Both the position numbers and the translations under genes were made by a program. The notes below the pieces were generated by a model, which was not told where the DNA came from, did no database searches, and was given only the letters and a program-made list of their open reading frames with translations. Positions 1 through 7,224 of a stretch of 64,000 nt of DNA are shown here, piece by piece. Source of the stretch: an uncultured Rhizobiaceae bacterium (GTDB taxonomy: Bacteria; Pseudomonadota; Alphaproteobacteria; Rhizobiales; Rhizobiaceae). Each line of letters opens with the position of its first letter. Positions within the stretch are counted from its first letter, which is position 1. The stretch is taken from assembly GCA_951813045.1 (NCBI GenBank), contig CATOTF010000002.1:3596001-3660000 (forward strand). Reading direction: 5' to 3'.

Positions 1-1
1 C

Positions 2-322
2 ATTCAGGCGGAAAACCGTCAGGAAGTTCTCGAATACCTGCGCGCCAGGGAACTGGTCACCAATGTCTACCTTGAGCGTATTCGACCAGGAACTCTGGAG
101 ACCGGTGAGAAAGTTAAAATGGTAACCTATATTGCCGACACCAAACATGAACAATATGCCGGTCGTCTCACCCGAGATCAGTTAATCAATCAGATAAAAG
201 GGGCCGTCGGTAAATCCGGCCCAAATGAAGCTTATATTATTGATACCGCAGAACACTTGTTGGAATTGGGCATCAAGGACGGTTTAATGGAACACATCAA
301 TCAGGCGTTGAAAGCAGGCTAA
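2..322 (+). CDS. Gamma-glutamylcyclotransferase, ChaC-like (3' part)
   Basis: Only the last ~106 codons are in the window; the frame is open from base 2. The visible protein contains VLEYLRARELVTNVYLER, then TYIADTKHEQYAGRL and KSGPNEAYIIDTAEHL, which is the usual C-terminal half of ChaC-family enzymes. These open the gamma-glutamyl bond of glutathione or gamma-glutamyl peptides in the cytoplasm, releasing 5-oxoproline. The N-terminal substrate-binding half lies outside the window, so the catalytic Glu cannot be checked. The gene converges with the small LexA-box gene on the other strand, with only ~13 bases between the two stop codons. Family assignment rests on overall motif likeness. Confidence 0.8.
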   Translation: MQAENRQEVLEYLRARELVTNVYLERIRPGTLETGEKVKMVTYIADTKHEQYAGRLTRDQLINQIKGAVGKSGPNEAYIIDTAEHLLELGIKDGLMEHINQALKAG

Positions 323-335
323 TTTGCGTTGAGCG

Positions 336-770
336 TTATGCTCCCAAATCGTTCAGAGCACGCTCTGCGTCGCAAGTTTCATTGTCCAGGAGATGCACAT
401 ACAGCGTTGAAAAACGCTGGGACAAGCCGTCCAGACCAGCAGACACCTGCACCTCGTCAGAACCGGGAGTTGATGAGGCAAACAGGGCGTGATCATAAAG
501 CGCGACCTGCTCCCGGCGGATCGATGAAAACACATATCTACGCCCGGACTTCCCCTGCAAATATACAAACCTGCCAAGGCCCGCTTCATCAACCACCGAA
601 CGCACCAGTCTCGGTGCGGGTGTGGCCACATAGTCCGTTGAATCAGATTCCCCAAAACCACTGCGATGAGACGATATTACACGTGAGGAAATACGCGCTA
701 CCCGGGCACTGGATAACCCGGACGTGAATGCAGGAACAGGTTGTTCTAAACGGGCTGGGGCTGCGTACAT
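336..770 (-). CDS. Small orphan protein behind a LexA box
   Basis: I do not recognise a domain. The 144-aa protein has a low-complexity Ser/Arg-rich first 60 residues, then a more ordered half with LVRSVVDEAGLGRFVYLQGKSGRRYVF, VALYDHALFAS and LYVHLLDNETC. There is no signal peptide or membrane segment. I place the start at 770 because an AAGGAGAAC Shine-Dalgarno sits 5–9 bases upstream; the frame stays open to 806, but no such site precedes the upstream codons. A perfect GAAC-N7-GAAC motif at 790–804 lies 20 bases ahead of the ATG, so expression is probably DNA-damage inducible. The gene stands alone, between a convergent ChaC gene and plsC. Confidence 0.6.
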   Translation of the reverse strand: MYAAPARLEQPVPAFTSGLSSARVARISSRVISSHRSGFGESDSTDYVATPAPRLVRSVVDEAGLGRFVYLQGKSGRRYVFSSIRREQVALYDHALFASSTPGSDEVQVSAGLDGLSQRFSTLYVHLLDNETCDAERALNDLGA

Positions 771-789
771 AATGTTCTCCTTTTTACGA

Positions 790-804
790 GAACATAAATA
801 GAAC
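790..804. promoter_or_regulatory. LexA box GAACATAAATAGAAC
   Basis: The sequence is GAAC-ATAAATA-GAAC (GTTC-N7-GTTC on the minus strand), the direct-repeat operator known for alphaproteobacterial LexA. It lies 20 bases upstream of the minus-strand start at 770. A second, looser run of GAAC-like words (GAACAAGTTAAC, AAGAACAA) follows up to 831. Repression by LexA and induction by DNA damage are inferred from the motif. Confidence 0.65.
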
Positions 805-838
805 AAGTTAACAGGACATTACAAGAACAAATTTATCA

Positions 839-1702
839 TTATGCGCTAATATTTCTGTCAGACACTCGGCTCTTGGCCAGTTCAACCCTCTCAAGAACCG
901 TTTGTGACATGGGAGGTTTCACATCGTCTTTCGATGCCATGAGATATAATTCATCGCAAGCTTCCTCAATTCGCCGTTCCAGTTCAGCCGTAAATTCCGG
1001 GCCAGTAAGACCAGGCATAATTGGCTCAAGAAACTTTGTGCGAATCGTACCGGGATAGCGGATGAATTTTCGGCGTGGCCAATACAACCCCGAATTGAGG
1101 GCCACCGGTACCACCGGGCAATTCAGGTCAAGATACATACGCGTTACGCCATACCGGTAATTTGGTTCAGCACCCGGTGACCGGCGTGTCCCTTCGGGAA
1201 AGATCAGTATTTGCCGTCCCTCTTTAATTCGTTCTTTCGCGTCAACAATCATGCGACGCATGGCGGCGCCCCTATCTCCTCGTTTGATGGGAATATGTTT
1301 CAGCTTGCCGACGTACCAACCGAAAAAAGGAACCTTCATCAGCTCCGATTTCAGTATGAAGGCGCCATCACGCAACATCGCATTGACGGCATAAAAGTCC
1401 CACAGGGACTGGTGTTTGCAGGCAACGATACAACCATCTGTCAGCAGGTTTTCCTCACCGATAATCTCAATATTTGTCCCCACAATAATCTTATGGAGCC
1501 AGTGGGTGCTATTCGCCCAGCGCTTGGGTACTTTGTTTGCTTCCTGATGGCTGAGGAAAAAATACCAGGGCGTCTGAACCAACATTTGCAAAGGAAGGTT
1601 GATATACCACAAGATATTAAAAATGAGGGATCGTAAGAAAATCATGGAAATCAAATTGCGCGAAAGATAGTTCGGTTTCTTTAGAACCATTCCGGTTCGC
1701 AT
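839..1702 (-). CDS. plsC: 1-acyl-sn-glycerol-3-phosphate acyltransferase
   Basis: Transfers a second acyl chain to lysophosphatidic acid at the inner membrane, giving phosphatidic acid. The H-x4-D catalytic motif is HQSLWD at residues 97–102 and the glycerol-phosphate-binding motif FPEGTR is at 168–173; LKHIPIKRGDR between them is also typical. A hydrophobic segment at about residues 20–50 anchors the protein. The start at 1702 has AGGTGG four bases upstream. Many relatives begin at the internal Met-20 (base 1645), so the first 19 residues are uncertain. It lies in the block plsC–ydcF-like–ftsX–ftsE, which is commonly conserved in rhizobia. At 287 aa it is slightly longer than usual, with a polar tail. 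Confidence 0.92.
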   Translation of the reverse strand: MRTGMVLKKPNYLSRNLISMIFLRSLIFNILWYINLPLQMLVQTPWYFFLSHQEANKVPKRWANSTHWLHKIIVGTNIEIIGEENLLTDGCIVACKHQSLWDFYAVNAMLRDGAFILKSELMKVPFFGWYVGKLKHIPIKRGDRGAAMRRMIVDAKERIKEGRQILIFPEGTRRSPGAEPNYRYGVTRMYLDLNCPVVPVALNSGLYWPRRKFIRYPGTIRTKFLEPIMPGLTGPEFTAELERRIEEACDELYLMASKDDVKPPMSQTVLERVELAKSRVSDRNISA

Positions 1703-1721
1703 GGAACCACCTAGGCAATCA

Positions 1722-2435
1722 TCAGGCTTCTTTTCTCGTCATAAAACCGGAAAGCAATACGTCAAAGTTCTGTCTTGAGACATAATATCTCGTATTGGAC
1801 CCTAGATATTTAACGTATTCACTCAACATGAACCGCAACGTGTCAACGTTTTGCCACCACCCCTCCTCGTTGATACTCTCCAGCGGAATGGCGTAAGGGG
1901 TCAGCTTGATTCCTTGCAATTGATTTCTCAGCTCCACAAGGCTGCGCGGCATATGATAGGCGCTTGTAACAACAATTGCGCTTTTATAGTTCAACTTCGC
2001 CATCCATTTGGATGTTTCCAACGCATTGCCTATCGTGTCTTTTGCCACCCGTTCCATATCAACACAGCAATCAAAGAGTGCGGCGTAACCAAGATGGATG
2101 GATTTTAGGTCTTCCGCATTTGTGTTCTCGTTGACACCGGAAATCAGCAGCCGCTTCCCTTTGTTCATAGCCAGAAGTTCAAGAGCTTTGGCAATCCGTG
2201 TTGAGCCGCCAGTCAGGGCTACGATTGCATCCGCGGGCTGTATATTCTCAGTAAGTTCATAGGACGCAACCTTATTGGTGAATTGCAGGAACCCGCCCAC
2301 GAACATACCAATTGCAACGAACAGTCCGATTAAAACCAACTTCATTCCCACGCGAAATACCCACGAGAAACCACGCCCCGTGCCCACGGCAGAACGGCGC
2401 AATAAAGAAGCAGAATTACCTTTCGATCTATTCAT
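1722..2435 (-). CDS. YdcF/SanA-like DUF218 membrane protein
   Basis: DUF218 (ElyC/SanA/YdcF) family. One membrane helix at about residues 25–50 is followed by an outward-facing alpha/beta domain with ADAIVALTGGSTRIAKALEL, KRLLISGVNE, DTIGNALETSKWM and AIVVTSAYHMPRS, the family's hallmark motifs. Relatives influence envelope integrity and cell-wall precursor metabolism; the biochemical reaction is not settled. I place the start at ATG 2435 (237 aa); the frame is open to 2546, but that extension looks unconserved. The gene ends 19 bases before plsC starts and follows ftsX, so it probably belongs to the same envelope and division transcription unit. Confidence 0.8.
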   Translation of the reverse strand: MNRSKGNSASLLRRSAVGTGRGFSWVFRVGMKLVLIGLFVAIGMFVGGFLQFTNKVASYELTENIQPADAIVALTGGSTRIAKALELLAMNKGKRLLISGVNENTNAEDLKSIHLGYAALFDCCVDMERVAKDTIGNALETSKWMAKLNYKSAIVVTSAYHMPRSLVELRNQLQGIKLTPYAIPLESINEEGWWQNVDTLRFMLSEYVKYLGSNTRYYVSRQNFDVLLSGFMTRKEA

Positions 2436-2608
2436 GCACAGTTCTATTAGTTCTGCATCTTGCCAAGATGCTGTCCCCTGGTTGCATATGGCCTTCACCA
2501 ACTTGCGTGCCTTACTATTGTAGTGTGGCGGAGAAAGGGCAAGCAAAAATACTTTATATCGGCACTTGTTCGCTTATCCGTCCTCAAGATTAAACATGGG
2601 CATTTGTG

Positions 2609-3595
2609 TCACAGTTCAGCTGTGCTGCTATCGAGCGAACCCACATGCCGAAACACCGTAAAGCGTGACGTGACAGCAGTCAGCACTGCAATCACAAATA
2701 TTAAAATCAATGTTCCAATATACCCACTAGCACCAACGGTGAATGTCCCAAACAATGCAGTCATCTGATCACTTGCCGGGTCGGCGAAACCACTGCTTGT
2801 CCACCAGCCCGCAATCAAAAAGCAAAACAACGCCAACACTCCACCTGACAAGGCGCCCTTTAGACCCAGGAGCAAAAAGTGTTTTTGAAATTCACTGGCA
2901 ATATAGCTTTGTTCAGCGCCTACAAAATGCAACACTTCAATAACATGCTGATTTCCAGACATCGCTCCACGGGTCGCAAACACCACCGTCAAAACGGTAG
3001 CCGCCATCATCAGCATAAATAAAACAACTCCCCCGACGATTGTCGCTTGAGCCATGGATGTCAGCCGATCCAGCCAGGCCCGATGATCGTCAAGGCTTGC
3101 ACCAGGAACTGATTCCACAATTTTGGCGCGCAGGGCGGAGAGGTCGGGAGGATCGTTCCCATCAATGCTCAGGGTAATTAAGCGGGGAACCGGTAATTCG
3201 TTCAAATTTATGCCGCTCCCAAGCCAGGGTTCGAGCAACCGGCCCATCGCGTCCGCATTAATGACTGTGACGTTGGTAATTCCCGAAAACTCACCGGCAA
3301 TCTGCCGGGCGGAAACGACCGCGGCCTCAAGATCCACGCCTTCTATTGGCCGCACCTGAAGAGTAATTTCTCTGGCAATGTCGCTTTGCCAGCTTTTAGC
3401 TGAATCATTGACCATGGATACCGCACCAAGTGTAAGGCTCGCCAAAAATGTCATAATGGCAATCACCGCCGTTAGTGCAGTTCCAGCAACAGATGAGCGT
3501 GGCACAATCGAATGTAATTCCCGATCGCGCATCAATGTGGCATCATCTGTTTCCGAAGCCTCACCGGTGATATCTGTATCAGACGTTTCAGTCAT
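2609..3595 (-). CDS. ftsX: Cell-division protein FtsX-like
   Basis: Polytopic partner of the FtsE ATPase. In other bacteria FtsEX couples cytokinesis to activation of peptidoglycan hydrolases. The 328-aa protein shows a polar N-terminus, a first membrane helix at about 40–65, an extracytoplasmic domain of ~100 residues (TLQVRPIEGVDLEAAVV … ITNVTVINADAMGRLLEPW), then three helices with VIEVLHFVGAEQSYIASEFQKHF between helices 2 and 3, the standard FtsX plan. Its ATG at 3595 overlaps the ftsE stop by eight bases (ATGACTGA), implying coupled translation. An in-frame ATG at 3616 is possible but lies deeper inside ftsE. Confidence 0.9.
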   Translation of the reverse strand: MTETSDTDITGEASETDDATLMRDRELHSIVPRSSVAGTALTAVIAIMTFLASLTLGAVSMVNDSAKSWQSDIAREITLQVRPIEGVDLEAAVVSARQIAGEFSGITNVTVINADAMGRLLEPWLGSGINLNELPVPRLITLSIDGNDPPDLSALRAKIVESVPGASLDDHRAWLDRLTSMAQATIVGGVVLFMLMMAATVLTVVFATRGAMSGNQHVIEVLHFVGAEQSYIASEFQKHFLLLGLKGALSGGVLALFCFLIAGWWTSSGFADPASDQMTALFGTFTVGASGYIGTLILIFVIAVLTAVTSRFTVFRHVGSLDSSTAEL

Positions 3596-4247
3596 AAACC
3601 TGCAACCGCCCGTCATTCAGCACCATGCGTCGTGCTTCAAATTGATCCATCAAATTCAAATCATGTGTGGCGATGACAACGGACGTTCCCGTCCGGTTAA
3701 GTTCAATGAACAAACGCAACAATCTACGCGCTAATTTCGGATCCAGATTTCCCGTGGGCTCATCGGCCAGCAACAGCTCTGGCTGGTCAATCAGCGCACG
3801 CGCAACTGCTGCGCGTTGTTGTTCACCCCCTGAAAGTACAGTTGGAAAAGCATCAATGCGTTCACTGAGACCAACCCATTTCAACAGGTCAATGACGTCA
3901 CGACGGTAACTGCGTTCCTCATTGCCCCGAACCCGAAGGGGAAGTGCCACATTTTCATAAAGGGTGAGATGATCGAGCAGCCGGAAATCCTGAAATACGA
4001 TCCCAATCCGCCGCCGAACGCTTGGCAAGTCGGCATGAGTCAGAGATGAGGCATCATGCCCAAAAACCTTTATGAGTCCTCGGGTTGGTTGCAGGGAAAG
4101 GAACAATAAACGCAACAGGCTTGTTTTACCCGCACCCGACGGGCCGGTAAGATATTGGAATGACCCTGGTTCAATTGCGAACGAAAGGTCCTTGAGAACC
4201 TCATCACCCATGCCGTAACGCACCCCAACATTATCAAATTGGATCAT
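3588..4247 (-). CDS. ftsE: Cell-division ATP-binding protein FtsE
   Basis: ABC ATPase of the FtsEX division complex on the cytoplasmic face of the membrane. At 219 aa it has the family length. Walker [10 protein letters not shown] is at residues 35–43; the signature [15 protein letters not shown], Walker B LLLADEP and the H-loop (ATHD) follow. The start at 4247 ([12 protein letters not shown]) matches the conserved beginning and has GAGAGAAG immediately upstream; the longer open frame to 4295 adds a non-conserved extension. First gene of the leftward unit ftsE–ftsX–ydcF-like–plsC. A perfect TTAA-N7-TTAA site lies ~75 bases upstream. Confidence 0.95.
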   Translation of the reverse strand: MIQFDNVGVRYGMGDEVLKDLSFAIEPGSFQYLTGPSGAGKTSLLRLLFLSLQPTRGLIKVFGHDASSLTHADLPSVRRRIGIVFQDFRLLDHLTLYENVALPLRVRGNEERSYRRDVIDLLKWVGLSERIDAFPTVLSGGEQQRAAVARALIDQPELLLADEPTGNLDPKLARRLLRLFIELNRTGTSVVIATHDLNLMDQFEARRMVLNDGRLQVYD

Positions 4248-4323
4248 ACTTCTCTCAATACGGACTTCCAAAGACCCGACACAGGCAGATTTCACGCGTT
4301 ACTCAGGTGTTGGGTATTTATGG

Positions 4324-4338
4324 TTAACACAGTGTTAA
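4324..4338. promoter_or_regulatory. CtrA-type site upstream of ftsE
   Basis: TTAA-CACAGTG-TTAA matches the full CtrA recognition sequence of alphaproteobacteria (TTAA-N7-TTAA) and is also a perfect 15-base palindrome. It lies in the 264-base divergent region between ftsE (minus) and the MJ0042 zinc-ribbon gene (plus), nearer ftsE. Cell-cycle control of ftsEX is the obvious reading, and is inferred. Confidence 0.55.
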
Positions 4339-4511
4339 TATTGAGCCAATCATCCGTTCACAAAATGGCATTAACGCGTCCTTGACCCAACATTTCTAAA
4401 CGGTGAATTAACCATTTCGCGGGTAAATTTAGAAACTCTTTGTAAACCATGGCGACAATTTGCCCAAATCAGCCAAATTGGCTGGTTGTTGTTTCGCACA
4501 CAGGAATTTCC

Positions 4512-5252
4512 ATGACCGTTATATGCCCTTCATGTGATGCTCGTTTTCGTGACCCGCCTGCCGACCTGCCGAAAACCAATCCATTGCAATGTAGCAAATG
4601 TGAGCACGAGTGGGTGCCCGCGGATAGCGAAGCTCCTAAAATCAAAATGGATGCACCATCCATTGCTCCTGATATGAAAGACCTCGTGGGCGATGGAAAT
4701 CAGATTCGCACCACGCTTCCCGTTGTCATACCCATGCCTGTGGAAAAACCAAAACGGGAGCCGGTCTATATCGACCGCCTGCCTCCGCAACCTCAAAAAA
4801 CCACAGGGGTAAAAGCCTGGCATGGTGCAGCGTTATCGTGTCTTTGCCTGTTTGTCGCCAGCGTGGTTTTCAAAAACACCGTCATCGAGACTTTACCACA
4901 AACTGAACAGATCTATCGAACAGTCGGTCTGACGCCAACAAACCCGAACCTGCAAATCGAAAACGTCACCACCACACGATCATCAAAAGACGGGATTCGC
5001 CGTTTGATCGTGCGCGGTGAAATTCAAAACGTTGCCGACGCTACGATTCCCGTACCACCCATTAGGCTGATCATGCGTGGCGAAAGTCAGTCAAACCTTT
5101 ACGCATGGACAGTTAGTTCTTCGAAAGAAGAACTAAAATCTGGTGAAAAAGGCCGGTTTACCGCCGTTGCACACGGATTTCCCGACAAAGCGGTGGACGT
5201 AGAAGTTGAATTTGCCCCCATCAAAGCCCGTTCCGCTTCGATAAAGGAATAA
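4512..5252 (+). CDS. MJ0042-type zinc-ribbon membrane protein with DUF3426
   Basis: 246 aa. Residues 1–35 form an MJ0042 zinc ribbon (MTVICPSCDARFRDPP … LQCSKCEHEW; two CxxC pairs). A Pro/Lys-rich linker is followed by one membrane helix (about residues 110–130, ALSCLCLFVASVVF), then a C-terminal DUF3426 domain with LIVRGEIQNVADATIPVPPI. The start at 4512 fits the ribbon consensus and has GGAATTTCC before it; the frame is open from 4449 but the extra residues are not conserved. The gene sits between ftsE (divergent) and hpt, as in many rhizobia. Role unknown; a membrane-associated regulatory or scaffold function is a guess. Confidence 0.8.
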   Translation: MTVICPSCDARFRDPPADLPKTNPLQCSKCEHEWVPADSEAPKIKMDAPSIAPDMKDLVGDGNQIRTTLPVVIPMPVEKPKREPVYIDRLPPQPQKTTGVKAWHGAALSCLCLFVASVVFKNTVIETLPQTEQIYRTVGLTPTNPNLQIENVTTTRSSKDGIRRLIVRGEIQNVADATIPVPPIRLIMRGESQSNLYAWTVSSSKEELKSGEKGRFTAVAHGFPDKAVDVEVEFAPIKARSASIKE

Positions 5253-5309
5253 TCTGTTCCGCAGACATCATTTTAGCTGCGGTTTAGCTTTATAAAACCG
5301 GGCAGATTA

Positions 5310-5861
5310 ATGATTGAAGTACGCGGTAAACGCATCTCCACCCTATTTTCCGCTGAGCAGATTGCCGAACGAAATCTGGCAATGGCGGCACAGATGCGAG
5401 GGAAAGTACATAAAGACCTGCTCGTAATCGCCATCCTCAAGGGATCTTTCATTTTCGCCGCAGACCTCATTCGAGCCATGCATGAACAGGGGATCGCGCC
5501 CGAGGTCGAATTCATCACCCTTTCCAGTTATGGTTCAGGCACAGAATCAGCCGGCGTAACAATATTGCGCGACATCGACAGTGTAGTTGAGGGTCGCGAC
5601 GTCCTGTTGATCGACGATATTCTGGAATCCGGCAACACGCTCAAATTTGCGCAGGATCTGATGATCGAACGCAAAGCGCGGAATGTGGAAGTCGCCGTAC
5701 TCTTGGACAAACACTCCAAACGCAAGGCCCAGGTCAAAGCCGATTACACCGGATTTGAATGCCCGGATCACTTCGTGGTTGGCTACGGAATGGACGTCGG
5801 CTACGCGTTTAGAGAACTGCCGTTCGTCGGTGTTGTTGAAGGCGACGCTCAAATTATTTGA
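5310..5861 (+). CDS. hpt: Hypoxanthine phosphoribosyltransferase
   Basis: Purine salvage enzyme converting hypoxanthine (and usually guanine) plus PRPP into IMP or GMP in the cytoplasm. At 183 aa it is standard length. The PRPP-binding loop VLLIDDILESGNTL is at residues 98–111, the flexible-loop motif ITLSSYG at 69–75, and the purine-contacting region has PDHFVVGYGMDVG near the C-terminus. The start at 5310 (MIEVRGKRISTLFS) matches the family. The gene follows the zinc-ribbon gene by 57 bases and precedes the CpdR-like regulator; all three are co-directional. Confidence 0.95.
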   Translation: MIEVRGKRISTLFSAEQIAERNLAMAAQMRGKVHKDLLVIAILKGSFIFAADLIRAMHEQGIAPEVEFITLSSYGSGTESAGVTILRDIDSVVEGRDVLLIDDILESGNTLKFAQDLMIERKARNVEVAVLLDKHSKRKAQVKADYTGFECPDHFVVGYGMDVGYAFRELPFVGVVEGDAQII

Positions 5862-5935
5862 CCGATTAGTTCGAAAAAATTAACGGGATTCGTTCAGCCT
5901 GCACAAAACTGCTAGTGAATGATTCTTGGGGACAT

Positions 5936-6340
5936 ATGGCAAAAATTCTGGTCACTGAAGATGACCCGCACGTTCGGGCATTTGTATCACGCGCCCTGGA
6001 AATGAATGGCCATACGGTTGTTCAGGCAGATGATGGTGAAGAAGGGTTCGACTGTCTAAGTGAACATGAAGGCGCATTCGACCTGTTATTGTCTGACATT
6101 AAAATGCCATTCATGGACGGAATAGAGCTCGCTCAACTGGCAGCGCAGAGCTGGCCGGAGCTCAAGATCCTGATGATGACCGGCTTTGCCGATCAACGCG
6201 AACGCTCCAACGGGTTAAGTGAAATCGTGATTGATGTGGTCGCTAAACCCTTCACCCTCGACACAATCCGCAACGCGGTTGAAAATGCTCTGACGGGTGA
6301 ATGCACGGATGCACCCGAAAGATTGTCAATTTCGGCTTAG
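5936..6340 (+). CDS. cpdR: CpdR-like single-domain response regulator
   Basis: A lone receiver domain of 134 aa with the acidic pocket TEDD (residues 8–10), phospho-acceptor Asp54 in LLLSDIKMP, a Thr in ILMMTGFADQRERS and Lys in VVAKPFTLDTI. The ADQRER … KPFTL pattern is characteristic of CpdR, which in Caulobacter, when unphosphorylated, directs ClpXP to degrade CtrA and other substrates. ATG 5936 is preferred because GGGGACAT precedes it; a start at 5915 would add seven non-conserved residues. It sits next to hpt as in rhizobia. Orthology is inferred from sequence likeness and position. Confidence 0.85.
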   Translation: MAKILVTEDDPHVRAFVSRALEMNGHTVVQADDGEEGFDCLSEHEGAFDLLLSDIKMPFMDGIELAQLAAQSWPELKILMMTGFADQRERSNGLSEIVIDVVAKPFTLDTIRNAVENALTGECTDAPERLSISA

Positions 6341-7224
6341 TCCCGAACCATCAGGCGGTTTTCCTGGGTTTTAAACACTTCACGATAACCCCGGTCAGCA
6401 AGCATCTCCATCAGGTCTCTTTCCCACAAATGTTGATGCGCAATTTCTATCAAAATTACAGTCGGATATAAATCAACCGCGCATTTATCAAAAAATGGAG
6501 CCAATGCGCGGTCTTCAAACCCTTCGATATCGATCTTCAGAAGGTCAATTTTACGGATATTCCGCTCTTTGAGGACATCGATCAAAGGGAGCACATCCAC
6601 TTGATGTGATATTTTGGGGTTAGCCGTACCCGCTTTCAACATGGAAGTGTGGCCGATATTACTGCCCCCGTCTGACCATAAGTCCAGCACGGTTTTTTTT
6701 GGCCCGACGCCCGCATTGATGACATTGTCCATCGGCAAGTCATTTGCTTCCAGATTATAACATAATTTCTTGATGGTGCGCGGATGCGGCTCAAACGCCA
6801 AAAGGGTAAGGTCACCCACCGCCCGTGTCCCGACAAACGTCGAATACGATCCTACATTGGCACCGATATCAACAAATACCACGCCGCTTTTAATATATGG
6901 CAAAAGGGCATGGTGCTCGGCTTCCTCCGGCAATTCATTACGACCAAACAACACCCGGTCGCAGTAATTTTCCGCCGGGTAGAGACGAAACTTCATACCG
7001 CGGTGAATTATGTCGAACGGCCCTGTCACCCGACGGGCGAACCGTTTGCGCAGGCGCCGCCGCCAGTCTTGCGGCAGGCGGCGCCAATCACTCATTTTCC
7101 AAATCAACCGCTCAAAAACCTTGGCATTACGGCTCCCAAACGGGGATGTCGTGTCGAGTTCAGCCTTATCGGTCACTACCACTCGCTTTACCGCCAGCCG
7201 CTGCCATCGCTTCTTCCTCAGCAT
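6337..7224 (-). CDS. FkbM-family SAM methyltransferase
   Basis: FkbM-type methyltransferase, usually O-methylating a sugar or lipid-linked glycan. The SAM-binding motif I is VFVDIGANVGSYSTFVG, an acidic strand follows (LAFEPHPRTIKKL), and DLLKIDIEGFEDRAL is the diagnostic post-motif of the family. The first ~60 residues are very basic. The start is uncertain: the ATG at 7224 overlaps the upstream mscS gene by 59 bases; GTG codons at 7182 and 7176 would overlap it by only 17 and 11. The two genes are co-directional and probably co-transcribed. The 3' end overlaps the convergent cpdR-like stop by four bases. Substrate unknown. Confidence 0.85.
   Translation of the reverse strand: MLRKKRWQRLAVKRVVVTDKAELDTTSPFGSRNAKVFERLIWKMSDWRRLPQDWRRRLRKRFARRVTGPFDIIHRGMKFRLYPAENYCDRVLFGRNELPEEAEHHALLPYIKSGVVFVDIGANVGSYSTFVGTRAVGDLTLLAFEPHPRTIKKLCYNLEANDLPMDNVINAGVGPKKTVLDLWSDGGSNIGHTSMLKAGTANPKISHQVDVLPLIDVLKERNIRKIDLLKIDIEGFEDRALAPFFDKCAVDLYPTVILIEIAHQHLWERDLMEMLADRGYREVFKTQENRLMVRD

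Noticed and set aside
329-727. Plus-strand frame opposite the LexA-box gene
   Set aside because: No Shine-Dalgarno, no motif; the opposite strand has a strong ribosome-binding site and LexA box.
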